Of a stretch of 5,662 nt of DNA, positions 4,686 through 5,662 are shown one piece after another (the stretch's first letter is position 1; each line of letters begins with the position of its first letter). The stretch is from assembly GCA_015661865.1 (NCBI GenBank), contig DQVG01000157.1, forward strand, positions 1-5,662. Reading direction: 5' to 3'. The notes below the pieces were generated by a model. The model had not been told where the DNA came from, ran no database searches, and saw only the letters and a program-made list of their open reading frames with translations. This DNA is from Desulfurobacteriaceae bacterium (GTDB lineage Bacteria; Aquificota; Aquificia; Desulfurobacteriales; DQVG01). Both the position numbers and the translations under genes were made by a program.

Positions 4686-5600
4686 ATGAATAAAATAGTA
4701 GAAAATTTATTATCTTTAGGAGTTCCAAAAGATATTTTTCAAAATCCATCTTTAATCATAGAAGGTTCAAAAATTATAAAAGAAGTTCCTCATCCTGGGA
4801 TATTAATTGAAAAACAACCAAAGGGAGATAAACTTTTTGTAAAAATAACCGTTATGGATAATGTTAAAGTAGATGAAGACGTACATCTTTGTCTTTCTAA
4901 AATCGGAAAAGGTTCTCAAGAGATCTTTATAGATATTCTTGCGGGGAAAAATTCTAAGGTTAAGTTTGTATCTCACTGTGCTTTTAAAGGAAAAGATATA
5001 AAACATATTACTCGAACCAATTTCAAAACTAAGGAAAATTCTTTTTTAGAGGTGGAAGAGGTTCACTATCATGATAAAGATTTAGATATTTTAATTGATA
5101 CAAAAACCAAAGGAGTGGTAGGAAATCGTTCAACTTATAAAAGTTTATTTAAAATTGATAGAAACAATGCCGGAAAAGTTCAAGTTGTTTATGAAGTAGA
5201 TGTTTTAGACTATGGCTCTGTAGATGTTGAAACTAAAATTGCAGGTAGAGATGGAGATGATATTTTTGTAAAGGATATCATTTATTTAAAAGGGAATCAT
5301 TCCAAAGCTCTTTCCAAAAGTAGGATTGTAGCTTTAGGAAAAATGAAAGCTGAGTTTTATGGAGAAACCTATGGTCTTGGGGATTATTCTCGAGGTCATA
5401 TAGATTGCTCTGAGATTATAAGAAACAAAGATGTGGTTTTAAAAGCTATTCCAGTTGTAGTTGTAAATAATCCAACTGCCAAAGTAACTCATGAAGCAGC
5501 TATAGGTTCTTTAGATAAAAAGCAAATTCAAACTTTAATGCTTAAAGGATACGATGAAGATGAAGCAGTTGAAATTATAGTAAGAGGTCTTTTAAGATAG
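4686..5600 (+). CDS. sufB: SufB/SufD-like Fe-S scaffold subunit, short (minimal) form
   Basis: The 304-residue protein is the SufB/SufD core fold without the long N-terminal domain (E. coli SufB is about 495, SufD about 423). Residues about 40-250 would form the parallel beta-helix and residues 276-304 (LDKKQIQTLMLKGYDEDEAVEIIVRGLL) the C-terminal helices that bind SufC. GHIDCSEII at 237-245 aligns with the E. coli SufB segment holding the scaffold cysteine (Cys405, numbering from memory), giving C241. THEAAIGSL at 268-276 matches the conserved HEA motif, giving H269 and E270. Other candidate ligands are C69, C98, H107, H127 and H129. With no sufD in the window, the likely complex is a SufB2C2 assembly built from two copies of this chain. 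The ATG follows AAGAGGT at 4672-4678. The gap from sufC is only 14 nt, so the two are co-transcribed and probably translationally linked. I call it SufB rather than SufD because of the cysteine at 241. Confidence 0.92.
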   Translation: MNKIVENLLSLGVPKDIFQNPSLIIEGSKIIKEVPHPGILIEKQPKGDKLFVKITVMDNVKVDEDVHLCLSKIGKGSQEIFIDILAGKNSKVKFVSHCAFKGKDIKHITRTNFKTKENSFLEVEEVHYHDKDLDILIDTKTKGVVGNRSTYKSLFKIDRNNAGKVQVVYEVDVLDYGSVDVETKIAGRDGDDIFVKDIIYLKGNHSKALSKSRIVALGKMKAEFYGETYGLGDYSRGHIDCSEIIRNKDVVLKAIPVVVVNNPTAKVTHEAAIGSLDKKQIQTLMLKGYDEDEAVEIIVRGLLR

Positions 5601-5662
5601 ATTTCCTTTTATAAAATATTTTTGTATCTTTAAAACTACTTTGATAATTTTATATTTTATTA

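Noticed and set aside
4558..4749. Open frame of 63 codons on the minus strand across the sufC/sufB junction
   Set aside because: It lies opposite strongly supported sufC and sufB codons, has a low-complexity Leu/Ile/Phe-rich translation and no family features.
4803..5006. Open frame of 67 codons on the minus strand inside sufB
   Set aside because: It is fully antisense to the conserved sufB core, and its Phe/Tyr/Lys-rich translation is what AT-rich antisense sequence gives.
5601..5662. Possible terminator or promoter after sufB
   Set aside because: It is AT-rich with scattered ATAAAATA/TATTTTAT matches about 35 bp apart, but no compact stem-loop and no convincing -35/-10 pair inside the window.
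1..5662. CRISPR array, tRNA, rRNA or insertion sequence
   Set aside because: I saw no regularly spaced repeats, no tRNA cloverleaf or rRNA-like G+C-rich block, and no transposase or terminal inverted repeats on either strand.

Overview
The window is very AT-rich (roughly 30% G+C by eye). Its genes are tightly packed, with good Shine-Dalgarno sequences and many AGA/ATA/TTA codons. The gene content points to a bacterium: TruB pseudouridine synthase, a GspC-type secretion protein, an NfnB/glutamate-synthase-small-subunit-type flavoprotein, a NurA-like nuclease and a two-gene minimal SufC-SufB iron-sulfur system. The mix of a minimal SufCB pair, NurA and an Fe-S flavoprotein suggests an anaerobic, probably thermophilic lineage. 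A Thermodesulfobacterium-like organism would fit, but that is inference and is not proven by the sequence.

Minus strand, read from 2371 down to 1: three genes in a row that look like one operon. They are a GspC-like inner-membrane PDZ protein (2371-1571), truB (1545-661, after a 25-nt gap) and the N-terminal two thirds or less of an NfnB/GltD-type Fe-S flavoprotein (597 to beyond base 1, after a 63-nt spacer of almost pure A and T). The grouping looks like genomic convenience; I see no shared pathway.

Plus strand: a NurA-like nuclease gene (2523-3677) is divergent from gspC across a 151-bp region. That region holds two opposed TATAAT boxes with a 12-bp inverted repeat between them. A 262-bp non-coding stretch follows (3678-3939), with a probable promoter, a near-perfect 26-bp palindrome placed where transcription should begin, and a second dyad further down the leader. 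Next come sufC (3940-4671, TTG start) and sufB (4686-5600), 14 nt apart. They encode the ATPase and the single scaffold subunit of a minimal Fe-S cluster assembly machine. No sufD, sufS, sufE/U or sufA is in the window. The last 62 bases hold nothing I can identify.

The most interesting points are the compact sufCB system with its palindromic candidate operator, the NurA-like protein without HerA beside it and with a changed first motif, and the lone cysteine-bearing GspC. I did not find a clearly new multi-gene system.
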